9,240 nt of DNA, taken from positions 1-9,240 of the forward strand of contig JAUXIQ010000053.1 in the NCBI GenBank assembly GCA_030620925.1. The letters are read 5' to 3'. Of the stretch, positions 1 through 5,508 are shown in pieces. The stretch's first letter is position 1. Every line of letters starts with the position of its first letter. The notes under the pieces were generated by a model. It was given only the letters and a program-made list of their open reading frames with translations, was not told the origin of the DNA and made no database searches. A program made the translations under genes and the position numbers. The DNA is from Nitrospinota bacterium (GTDB lineage Bacteria; JAUXIQ01).

Positions 1-2
1 AT

Positions 3-698
3 GACGGTCTGCTCAACGGAACGAAGCTGTTCGTCGCCGACGCCCACGTCGCCCATTACCTGATATGCGTCGCCGGAGCGGGGGAGGGTGGTTCATCACC
101 TGAGGAGATATCCTTATATTTGATAGAAGCGGGTCGCGAGGGAGTCGGTATAGAACCTTTGAAGACCATGGGGAGCGAGAAACAGTGCGAGGTGCGCTTT
201 GAAGGTGTAAAGGTGACGCAGGAGGACCTCGTGGGGGAGCATCACCATGGCCGGCAAGCGCTGGATAAGGTGCTGGAGATGGGCGCCGCGGGCAAATGCG
301 CCACACTGGTGGGCTGCGCCCAGCGGGTGCTGGAGATGACTGCTGATTACGTGAAGCAGCGGGAGCAGTCGGGCCGCCCCATCGGCGGCTTTCAGGCCAT
401 ACAGCACTATTGTGCTGATATGTTGAGGGATGTTGAGGGCTCTCGTTTAATCACCTATAAGGCGGCCTGGGAAATCAGCGAGGGTATGCCTGCTTCAGGT
501 ATTTCATCGGTGGCCAAGGCCTGGGTGAGCGATGCCTGCCAGCGCACGATACTCAAGGCCCATCAGATATTCGGCGGCATCGGCTTCTGCCAGGAACACC
601 CCCTGCACCTCTACCTGAAACAATCCAAAATGGGCGAGCTGGCTTTCGGAGATGCCGCTTACCACCGGGAACTGGTGGCCAGGTCGATTGGGCTCTAA
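3..698 (+). CDS. Acyl-CoA dehydrogenase, C-terminal part (5' end outside window)
   Basis: Flavoenzyme family that oxidises acyl-CoA thioesters to enoyl-CoA using FAD, passing electrons to an electron-transfer flavoprotein; cytoplasmic. The frame is open from base 3 without a start, so the N-terminal half lies upstream; an internal TTG at 120 is not a credible start. Visible parts are the end of the beta-barrel domain (GIEPLKTMGSEKQCEVRFEGVKV) and the C-terminal helical domain, with REQSGRPIGGFQAIQH, then HQIFGGIGFCQEHPLHLYLK, and the terminal AFGDAAYHRELVARSIGL. In medium-chain enzymes the catalytic Glu sits in a YEGT motif. Here the aligned residues are AFGD, with Phe in the Glu position. 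The usual Phe of the R-x-x-F-G motif is Ser. These changes suggest a divergent subfamily or a non-catalytic subunit of a hetero-oligomer. Family membership is secure; substrate is unknown. Confidence 0.9.
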   Translation, partial: DGLLNGTKLFVADAHVAHYLICVAGAGEGGSSPEEISLYLIEAGREGVGIEPLKTMGSEKQCEVRFEGVKVTQEDLVGEHHHGRQALDKVLEMGAAGKCATLVGCAQRVLEMTADYVKQREQSGRPIGGFQAIQHYCADMLRDVEGSRLITYKAAWEISEGMPASGISSVAKAWVSDACQRTILKAHQIFGGIGFCQEHPLHLYLKQSKMGELAFGDAAYHRELVARSIGL

Positions 699-707
699 AT
701 TAAGGGT

Positions 708-722
708 GGGCTAATATAGCCC
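708..722 (+). terminator. Small hairpin after the acyl-CoA dehydrogenase gene
   Basis: GGGCT and AGCCC form a 5-bp stem around an AATAT loop, 10 bases after the stop codon. No T-tract follows, so termination here is uncertain; it may only separate the transcript from argF. Confidence 0.25.
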
Positions 723-733
723 GTCCGATAGCA

Positions 734-762
734 TTGAAAGCAGGACACCTTCCCGGGATATT
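734..762 (+). promoter_or_regulatory. Possible sigma70-type promoter for argF-hemW
   Basis: TTGAAA at 734-739 and GATATT at 757-762 are separated by 17 bases, matching the -35 element at 5 of 6 positions and the -10 element at 4 of 6. It lies 36 bases before the argF start. No ARG-box-like palindrome was recognised. Moderate to weak call by eye. Confidence 0.4.
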
Positions 763-797
763 GGTGTGAAATATGTTTTCGTGGTGCAGGAGGAGAT

Positions 798-1685
798 ATG
801 AAACATCTGCTTACTCTGAAAGATTTAAGCGGAGAGACCATACTCGAACTCATTCGGTTGGGGGAGTCGGTCAAGCGTTTCCCGGAATCGTATTCCGAAG
901 CGCTGAAGAACAAAGTCCTGGCCATGATTTTCCAGAAGACCTCAACCCGAACGCGCATGTCTTTCGAGGCGGGCATGGCCCAGCTGGGAGGCCATGCCAT
1001 CTACCTTGACTGGTGCACCACCAACCTTACCGTGGGTCATCTCCAGGACGAAGTAAGGTGCATGGGCCGCTACGCTAACGCCATCACGGCCCGCGTGGAC
1101 AACCACCGGACCCTCAGGCAAATGGCCAGGGTTTCTGAAATCCCGGTGATAAACGCCCTCTCCGACCGTTTTCATCCCTGCCAGGCCCTGGGTGACCTGC
1201 TCACCATCAAAGAGAAGACGGGTCGACTTTCAGGACTCAAGCTCGCCTACGTGGGCGATGGGAACAATGTGTGCAACTCTCTCATCATAGCCTGCACGGC
1301 GGTGGGGATGCGAATCAGCGTGGCCACCCCGTCGGGATACGAGCCGCTGCCTGAAGCTGTCAATGCGGCCAGGAAGAGCGGCCTCCTGCAGTTGGGTAAG
1401 GACCCCGTAAAGGCGGTCAGAGGCGCAGACATCGTTTATACCGATACCTGGGTATCACTGGGTCATGAGGAGGAAAGTAAGGAGAGGCTCAAGGTCTTCC
1501 CTCCCTACCAGGTGAACAGCAAACTGCTGGGCAAAAGCCGTCCCTTCATAATGCACTGTCTTCCCGCCCACAGGGGTTACGAGATAACTGACGAAGTAAT
1601 GGACGGCCCTCAGTCCGTTGTCTTCGACCAGGCGGAAAACCGTCTCCATGCACAGAAAGCTCTGCTGCTCGGGCTTTTGAAGTAG
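798..1685 (+). CDS. argF: Ornithine carbamoyltransferase
   Basis: Transfers the carbamoyl group of carbamoyl phosphate to ornithine to make citrulline, step six of arginine biosynthesis; cytoplasmic, normally a trimer. The carbamoyl-phosphate loop KTSTRTR is at residues 47-53, the conserved Arg at 99 (ITAR), HPCQ at 126-129, the ornithine loop D-x-x-x-S-L-G at 216-222 and HCLPAHRG at 253-260. The last two favour ornithine over aspartate carbamoyltransferase. At 295 residues it is slightly short. The stretch at 72-90, where many family members have G-x-G-E-S-I-x-D-T-A-R, reads NLTVGHLQDEVRCMGR, about two residues shorter and without that motif. ATG 798 is supported by AGGAGG at 788-793, four bases before it. 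hemW follows three bases after the stop, implying co-transcription. Putrescine or other carbamoyltransferases are less likely alternatives. Confidence 0.93.
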   Translation: MKHLLTLKDLSGETILELIRLGESVKRFPESYSEALKNKVLAMIFQKTSTRTRMSFEAGMAQLGGHAIYLDWCTTNLTVGHLQDEVRCMGRYANAITARVDNHRTLRQMARVSEIPVINALSDRFHPCQALGDLLTIKEKTGRLSGLKLAYVGDGNNVCNSLIIACTAVGMRISVATPSGYEPLPEAVNAARKSGLLQLGKDPVKAVRGADIVYTDTWVSLGHEEESKERLKVFPPYQVNSKLLGKSRPFIMHCLPAHRGYEITDEVMDGPQSVVFDQAENRLHAQKALLLGLLK

Positions 1686-1688
1686 CCG

Positions 1689-2822
1689 ATGGAAGAGGTC
1701 TCGGTATACATACACATCCCTTACTGCAAGAGCAAATGCGGTTACTGCGATTTCAACTCCTACCCCGGCCGGGAGGATGAATATGAGGGGTACGTGGAGG
1801 CTCTTCTCCGGGAGCTGAAGCAGCGGGGGAGGCAAATATCCGGCGCCGCGGTGCCCAGCATATTCTTTGGCGGGGGTACTCCCTCCATTCTGGGAGCGGA
1901 ACTTTTAAGCTTGGTCCTGTCCCGATGTAAAGAGGTATTTACCCTTGACCCCCGGGCGGAGATAAGCATCGAGGCCAATCCTGAAACCCTCTCCCCGTCT
2001 TTGCTGCGAGACCTCCTGGATGCCGGTTTCAACAGGCTGAGCGTAGGTATTCAGAGCTTCGACGATTCCAGCCTTCAGCGCCTGGGTCGGAATCATAGCG
2101 GCACCCAGGCCGTTGACGCAGCCCGCCAGGCGGCGGGAGCAGGCTTCGAGAACATTTCTCTGGACCTCATGTTCGGCGTCCCCGGGCAGGAAATCCCTCA
2201 ATGGGAGGAGGACGTGGAAAAGGCGCTTTCCCTGCACCCGACGCACGTATCCGCCTACGGGCTCAAGGTGGAGGAAAAGACGCCCTTCGACCGCCTGTTG
2301 AAGATGGGGCTCATCACCCTGCCCGACGAGGAGACTTTTACCCGCATGTACACAGTCGCTGTAGAGAAGCTCAACGGGGCGGGTTACGAGCACTATGAAA
2401 TAGCCAATTTCGCCCTGCCGGGCTACCGCTGCCTGCACAACGTCAACTACTGGCGGAACGGCCCCTACCTCGGCCTGGGAGCGGGCGCTCACTCCTATCT
2501 GAAGGGCGAACGCTCAGCCAACGTCCGCGATCCGGCTGAATACCTGGCCAGGGTCGCTGAAGAAAGTCAAGCCGTCGATTCCAGAGAAAAACTTCCATCC
2601 CGATCCGCCCTGGGAGAAGCGCTCATGCTGGGGTTGAGGCTCACCGAGGGCATCGACGTAGAGGAATATGGTGCTCGATACGGGGCAGACCTCCGCCTGG
2701 AATATGGCCCTGTTATAAGAGACCTCTCCCAACAGGGCCTTTTGGAGATGGAGGGAACCCGCCTTAAGCTCACCTGGAAAGGTATACTTCTTTCAGACGA
2801 AGTTTTTCTTAAATTGTTGTAA
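1689..2822 (+). CDS. hemW: HemW-type radical SAM haem chaperone (HemN-like family)
   Basis: HemW is a cytoplasmic radical SAM protein that binds haem and is thought to deliver it to haem enzymes such as respiratory complexes. It is often misannotated as oxygen-independent coproporphyrinogen III oxidase. The 4Fe-4S motif is at the N-terminus (YIHIPYCKSKCGYCDF, Cys 13, 17, 20), followed by FFGGGTPS at 59-66, SVGIQSF at 118-124, YEIANF at 236-241, HNVNYW at 250-255 and GLGAGAHSY at 262-270. HemW carries an HNxxYW motif linked to haem binding. HemN has an extra Cys next to the cluster motif; here that position is Phe, as in HemW. The C-terminal wing domain is complete, and 377 residues is the normal length. 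The start lies three bases after argF stops, without a clear Shine-Dalgarno site, suggesting translational coupling. No other haem genes are nearby. Confidence 0.94.
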   Translation: MEEVSVYIHIPYCKSKCGYCDFNSYPGREDEYEGYVEALLRELKQRGRQISGAAVPSIFFGGGTPSILGAELLSLVLSRCKEVFTLDPRAEISIEANPETLSPSLLRDLLDAGFNRLSVGIQSFDDSSLQRLGRNHSGTQAVDAARQAAGAGFENISLDLMFGVPGQEIPQWEEDVEKALSLHPTHVSAYGLKVEEKTPFDRLLKMGLITLPDEETFTRMYTVAVEKLNGAGYEHYEIANFALPGYRCLHNVNYWRNGPYLGLGAGAHSYLKGERSANVRDPAEYLARVAEESQAVDSREKLPSRSALGEALMLGLRLTEGIDVEEYGARYGADLRLEYGPVIRDLSQQGLLEMEGTRLKLTWKGILLSDEVFLKLL

Positions 2823-2842
2823 CGCTTGATCCGCTATTTCGT

Positions 2843-2870
2843 TTGACATGCTATCCCTTGAGGATATACT
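2843..2870 (+). promoter_or_regulatory. Strong sigma70-type promoter for moaA
   Basis: A perfect TTGACA (2843-2848), a 16-base spacer and TATACT (2865-2870, 5 of 6) form the best promoter in the window. Transcription would begin near 2877 and leave a leader of about 80 bases. That is too short for a full molybdenum-cofactor riboswitch, and none was recognised. A second TTGACA at 2911-2916 has no -10 element at usable spacing (TAAAAT starts only 10 bases later). An A8 run at 2873-2880 lies just downstream of the first -10. Confidence 0.7.
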
Positions 2871-2957
2871 TTAAAAAAAAGTAGTCGGATTTTGAGGCGG
2901 GATTTCTTTCTTGACAACTTTCTGTTTAAAATGGACTGCGGAGCGGAGTGATCGTAT

Positions 2958-3974
2958 ATGACCAAACCGGCGCGAGGGACTGAAAAGCTACCCGACAAAC
3001 TGGTAGACAGCTTTGACCGACGAATCAACTACATGCGCATCTCCGTCACCGATCGCTGCAATCTGCGCTGCCGTTACTGCATGCCCCAGCAGGGACTGGA
3101 TTTGCTTTCCCCCGACCAGGTTCTACACTACGAGGAGCTCCTGCGCATCGCACGCCTGGCCGTGGCGGGAGGCATAACCAAGGTCCGCATTACCGGAGGC
3201 GAGCCCCTGGTGCGGAAGGGGCTGCTGGAGTTCGTTTCCAGTCTCTCACGGATAGAGGGTATTCATGACCTGGCTCTCACCACAAACGGTCTTCTCCTCG
3301 AGAAATATGCCCGGGGTCTCTATGAGGCCGGTCTGCGCCGGGTGAACGTAAGCCTGGATACACTCAAAGCTGATCGATACGCCCGGATAACGCGGTCCGA
3401 TTCGCTGGAAAAGGTTATGGCAGGCATTGGCGCCGCCAGGGATGAGGGCCTTAATCCGGTGAAGATAAATATGGTTGTCATACGCGGCCTAAACCATGAC
3501 GAGGTGGTGGATTTCGCGGCCCTCACCAGGGATGAGAAACTCCACGTTCGATTCATAGAGTTCATGCCACTGGGTGAAGATGAATTCTGGAGCCGGGAGA
3601 TGTATGTGCCCAGCGATGAGGTCAAGGCACTGGTGGAGAAGAGTCAAAAACTTGTGCCCGCCAAAAGCGGGGGCAGCGGTCCGGCGGTGATGTACCGCTT
3701 CCCCAAAGGCAAGGGGCAGATAGGCTTCATAAGCCCCATCAGCAACCATTTCTGCCGATCTTGTGACCGGCTGCGCCTCACCGCAGACGGCAAACTGCGC
3801 ACCTGTCTCTTCTCGGACACCGAAATTGACCTCATGACCCCCATCAGAAACGGTATCACTGACGAGGAACTATTTAACCTCCTCCATCACGGCACCAAAT
3901 CCAAGCCCCGGGGGCACAACATGCACGCCGACCCCGGCAATACCGACCGCTACATGTCTCAAATAGGCGGGTAA
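2958..3974 (+). CDS. moaA: GTP 3',8-cyclase (molybdenum cofactor biosynthesis protein A)
   Basis: Radical SAM enzyme that, with MoaC, converts GTP to cyclic pyranopterin monophosphate, the first stage of molybdopterin synthesis; cytoplasmic. The SAM cluster motif DRCNLRCRYCMP has Cys 34, 38 and 41. ITGGEPLVR follows at 78-86 and TTNG at 108-111. The second, GTP-binding cluster is Cys 266, 269 and 283 (C-x2-C-x13-C). The chain ends in the conserved Gly-Gly tail (MSQIGG) needed for function in this family; MSRIGG is the commoner form. Length 338 is normal. ATG 2958 has GGAG at 2945-2948, nine bases upstream. No other moa or mog genes are in the window, so the pathway partners are elsewhere. A degraded duplicate of its last codons lies downstream at 4796-4903. 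Confidence 0.96.
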   Translation: MTKPARGTEKLPDKLVDSFDRRINYMRISVTDRCNLRCRYCMPQQGLDLLSPDQVLHYEELLRIARLAVAGGITKVRITGGEPLVRKGLLEFVSSLSRIEGIHDLALTTNGLLLEKYARGLYEAGLRRVNVSLDTLKADRYARITRSDSLEKVMAGIGAARDEGLNPVKINMVVIRGLNHDEVVDFAALTRDEKLHVRFIEFMPLGEDEFWSREMYVPSDEVKALVEKSQKLVPAKSGGSGPAVMYRFPKGKGQIGFISPISNHFCRSCDRLRLTADGKLRTCLFSDTEIDLMTPIRNGITDEELFNLLHHGTKSKPRGHNMHADPGNTDRYMSQIGG

Positions 3975-4152
3975 TCCAAAACCAGGCTCGCCAGACACAC
4001 CGGTTTTCATCACGCGATCCCATCGAATTAATAGACAGCCCATGTCCGTCTTCCCCTGCTTCATCCTGAAGCGTAAAAATAACCAGTAATACAACTTTGT
4101 CATAACAATGCAAACGCCTTTAATTAGATATTGTTTTAGCTAAAGGAAACGA

Positions 4153-4170
4153 TTAAGAAATGCGAAAATA
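4153..4170 (+). repeat. 18-base direct repeat, copy 1
   Basis: TTAAGAAATGCGAAAATA recurs at 5137-5154 with one change (17 of 18 identical). Each copy lies 180-235 bases after a moaA 3' end: the real one here, the relic for copy 2. This order supports an old duplication, although AT-rich sequence makes chance similarity easier. Confidence 0.45.
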
Positions 4171-4179
4171 TATAAAAGG

Positions 4180-4200
4180 GCTCTTATAAATTATGAGAGC
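4180..4200. repeat. 21-base near-perfect palindrome
   Basis: GCTCTTATAA, one central base, then TTATGAGAGC: ten-base arms with a single mismatch (a G-T wobble in RNA). It sits about 110 bases before the ATG at 4309. No T-tract follows, so it could be a repressor operator or a leader hairpin rather than a terminator. No protein partner can be named. Confidence 0.45.
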
Positions 4201-4294
4201 TTACCAGAGGATGAGAAGAATGCTGTGAGGGGTATTTTGCAAGGCTCTGGGTTAAAAGAGTCGGGTTTTTATGGAAAATTTTAATTGAATAGCG

Positions 4295-4306
4295 AGGGAG
4301 GGGGAG
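4295..4306 (+). promoter_or_regulatory. Purine-rich ribosome binding site fixing the start at 4309
   Basis: AGGGAGGGGGAG, with GGAGG at 4297-4301, sits seven bases before ATG 4309. The reading frame also allows a TTG at 4285, but that codon would place this purine run inside the coding sequence, so ATG 4309 is preferred. Confidence 0.65.
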
Positions 4307-4308
4307 CG

Positions 4309-4749
4309 ATGGAAATAGGTACCGGGAATGAAATAACGATAGAAAACGGGAACTATACTTGCAGGACCTATGATCTCACTTTTACGGAGAAAGGGATAGC
4401 CTGCGTCCTCCTGGATGATTGGAGGCGCGCTTATCACTTGAATTTACTCTGGTTAATTGCCGGTTTATGGCCGGCTGTTATAGCGGAAACGATAGTGAAG
4501 GCAATATCGAGAAAAAGGACGAGGAGGAACAGGGAAGCATACGCCGGTTTGTCCCTTGAAGAAAAATTAGGTAAAAGCGAGCTTTCCTTTGTGATAGGGC
4601 GAAACAATATTGAAAAAATTAAACACAGCGGAGGCAAGGTTATAGTATTTACGGACCAGAAAAAGTATAAATTCGGCTTTCCAAGGATTAAAGATTATAA
4701 AAACGAGGTGAAGGGATATTTAGATAGTTACAACGGGCAGGCAAAATAA
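4309..4749 (+). CDS. Uncharacterised small protein with one hydrophobic segment
   Basis: I do not recognise this 146-residue protein. Residues 8-36 look beta-rich (EITIENGNYTCRTYDLTFTE). Residues 41-66 form one hydrophobic stretch rich in Leu, Trp, Ile and Ala, long enough to cross or dip into the membrane. A strongly basic patch follows (SRKRTRRNR, 67-75), which predicts a cytoplasmic C-terminal side. Residues 91-126 (SELSFVIGRNNIEKIKHSGG, then KVIVFTDQKKYKFGFPR) read as successive beta strands, followed by a helix at 128-141. Beta strands closed by a helix could be a PH- or GRAM-like fold, but this is only a guess from shape. Codon use is AT-rich and unlike moaA. The gene stands alone, between moaA and a moaA 3' relic. 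The intact frame, good ribosome binding site and protein-like composition support a real gene. Confidence 0.72.
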   Translation: MEIGTGNEITIENGNYTCRTYDLTFTEKGIACVLLDDWRRAYHLNLLWLIAGLWPAVIAETIVKAISRKRTRRNREAYAGLSLEEKLGKSELSFVIGRNNIEKIKHSGGKVIVFTDQKKYKFGFPRIKDYKNEVKGYLDSYNGQAK

Positions 4750-4779
4750 AAAATACCGGAGAATGTAAGCTCAAATCCT

Positions 4780-4843
4780 CCTGGGCTTTAAATTGGATAA
4801 GGATTTTTAATCTTCCTCATGGCGTTGCCAATTAAAGCCCAGG
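4780..4843. repeat. Long inverted repeat downstream of the small membrane-protein gene
   Basis: CCTGGGCTTTAAATTGG (4780-4796) and CCAATTAAAGCCCAGG (4828-4843) are complementary over 16 pairs with one bulged base, around a 31-base loop. The right arm lies inside the moaA relic. It starts 31 bases after a stop codon and could act as a hairpin terminator, but lacks a T-tract. The left arm may be an inverted copy of the relic sequence. Confidence 0.55.
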
Positions 4844-4903
4844 GGGCACAATGTGCACGCCAACCCCTGCAATACCGTCCGCTATATGTCCCGAATAGGC
4901 GGC
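4796..4903 (+). pseudogene. moaA: Decayed second copy of the moaA 3' end
   Basis: Bases 4835-4903 align without gaps to the last 23 codons of moaA (3903-3971): 59 of 69 bases agree by hand count. Translation gives KPRGHNVHANPCNTVRYM then SRIGG, the MoaA tail with the canonical Arg before IGG. Weaker similarity continues upstream (FNL-PHG at 4806-4823, matching FNLLHHG) and possibly to 4796, interrupted by a net one-base deletion at about 4830 and another gap near 4805. The stop codon is lost: GGC continues into CGA. There is no start, no cluster motif and no ribosome binding site, so this is a relic only. Because it carries MSRIGG rather than MSQIGG, it need not derive from the intact neighbour. 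Confidence 0.8.
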
Positions 4904-5085
4904 CGAACGGCCGGTTCGCCATTATTATCCAGCATTTTATCGGCTTCAGCTATAAGGTTGTTTATTGATACCACAAATTTACCATGGTCTTTCTGAAAAC
5001 GTGAGTGCAGCAACTATAGATAAAAACCTGTTTGATAGATATGTCTGACAACAAAATAATAAATACAATTATTCTTACTTTTTAT

Positions 5086-5106
5086 AACCTGATGAGAGGG
5101 TTTTTT
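5086..5106 (+). terminator. Weak terminator-like hairpin with T6 run
   Basis: AACCT pairs with GGGTT (one G-T) around a seven-base loop and is followed by a run of T. The stem is short and no gene ends close by, so this may be chance in AT-rich DNA. TATAAT at 5108-5113 follows directly, but no -35 element is well placed. Confidence 0.25.
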
Positions 5107-5136
5107 GTATAATAATTCATACTTTGAGGCACCTGC

Positions 5137-5154
5137 TTAAGAAATGAGAAAATA
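5137..5154 (+). repeat. 18-base direct repeat, copy 2
   Basis: TTAAGAAATGAGAAAATA; differs at one base from 4153-4170. It lies 234 bases after the end of the moaA relic, whereas copy 1 lies 182 bases after the end of moaA itself. Confidence 0.45.
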
Positions 5155-5424
5155 ATATTAAAATATTTTAAAAACTTTTTGTTTTACACTAATTATCTTT
5201 TAGCCCTGAGCCGATAAGGGACTTAAATGCGCTGTAAACTTTTTTTTGTGATTCTCAATCCGTAATTTTCGTTCGGGTTGTTGAAATGGGAGGGGGATTC
5301 TCATAATACGGTCAGAGAGTGTGTTTTTCCGGTTTCCAGGGGACCATCCTCGAAGAGGTATTATGGTAACTACCCGTTGAGCTTCCTTAAGCATTTCTAC
5401 GGCGAGGAGCGGAATACGATCTTT

Positions 5425-5446
5425 ATTACAACCACATTACAACCAC
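5425..5446 (+). repeat. Two perfect tandem 11-base units
   Basis: ATTACAACCAC occurs twice in immediate succession, 62 bases before the GGDEF gene start. It could be a pair of binding sites on the same helix face, since 11 bases is close to one turn, or a simple slippage duplication. Confidence 0.5.
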
Positions 5447-5508
5447 AAGGTTAGGAACTGAAATTTACCGACTGAAACAGATTAAGATAATTTAGGAGCC
5501 TGGCTGAT

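Larger units (their letters stand above)
3975..4308. other. AT-rich spacer between moaA and the small membrane-protein gene
   Basis: 334 bases with no convincing gene. It begins with a weak hairpin after moaA (AAAACC 3978-3983 with GGTTTT 4002-4007). CCTTTA at 4117-4122 pairs with TAAAGG at 4141-4146. One copy of an 18-base repeat is at 4153-4170 and a near-palindrome at 4180-4200. Base composition is clearly more AT-rich than moaA. No confident promoter for the next gene was identified. Reverse-strand frames here lack start sites and recognisable content. Confidence 0.6.
4750..5508. other. 759-base AT-rich spacer with decayed sequence
   Basis: No intact gene is visible. It holds a long inverted repeat (4780-4843), the moaA 3' relic (4796-4903), a small hairpin with a T6 run (5086-5106), an 18-base repeat copy (5137-5154) and two tandem 11-base units (5425-5446). 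Short open frames occur on the minus strand at 4882-5013 (43 codons, TTG start) and 5200-5394 (64 codons). Both lack a Shine-Dalgarno site and recognisable motifs, and the first runs antisense through the relic. The layout suggests a site of past insertion or deletion. Confidence 0.6.

Noticed and set aside
1689-2822. Annotation as oxygen-independent coproporphyrinogen III oxidase (HemN)
   Set aside because: The cluster motif C-x3-C-x2-C is followed by Asp-Phe without the extra HemN Cys, and HNVNYW is present, which fits HemW.
2871-2957. Molybdenum-cofactor riboswitch in the moaA leader
   Set aside because: The leader is only about 80 bases, AT-rich at its start, and shows no multi-stem structure of the expected size.
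4285-4308. TTG start for the small membrane-protein gene
   Set aside because: The purine-rich ribosome binding site would be coding; ATG 4309 is ideally spaced from it.
4882-5013. Minus-strand frame of 43 codons with a protein-like look (TTG start)
   Set aside because: No ribosome binding site, very short, and its 3' end is the antisense of the moaA relic.
5200-5394. Minus-strand frame of 64 codons
   Set aside because: No Shine-Dalgarno site before the ATG, no recognisable motif, and it lies in an AT-rich spacer.
5155-5508. c-di-GMP riboswitch upstream of the GGDEF gene
   Set aside because: No match to the conserved class I core or tetraloop-receptor pattern was found by eye.
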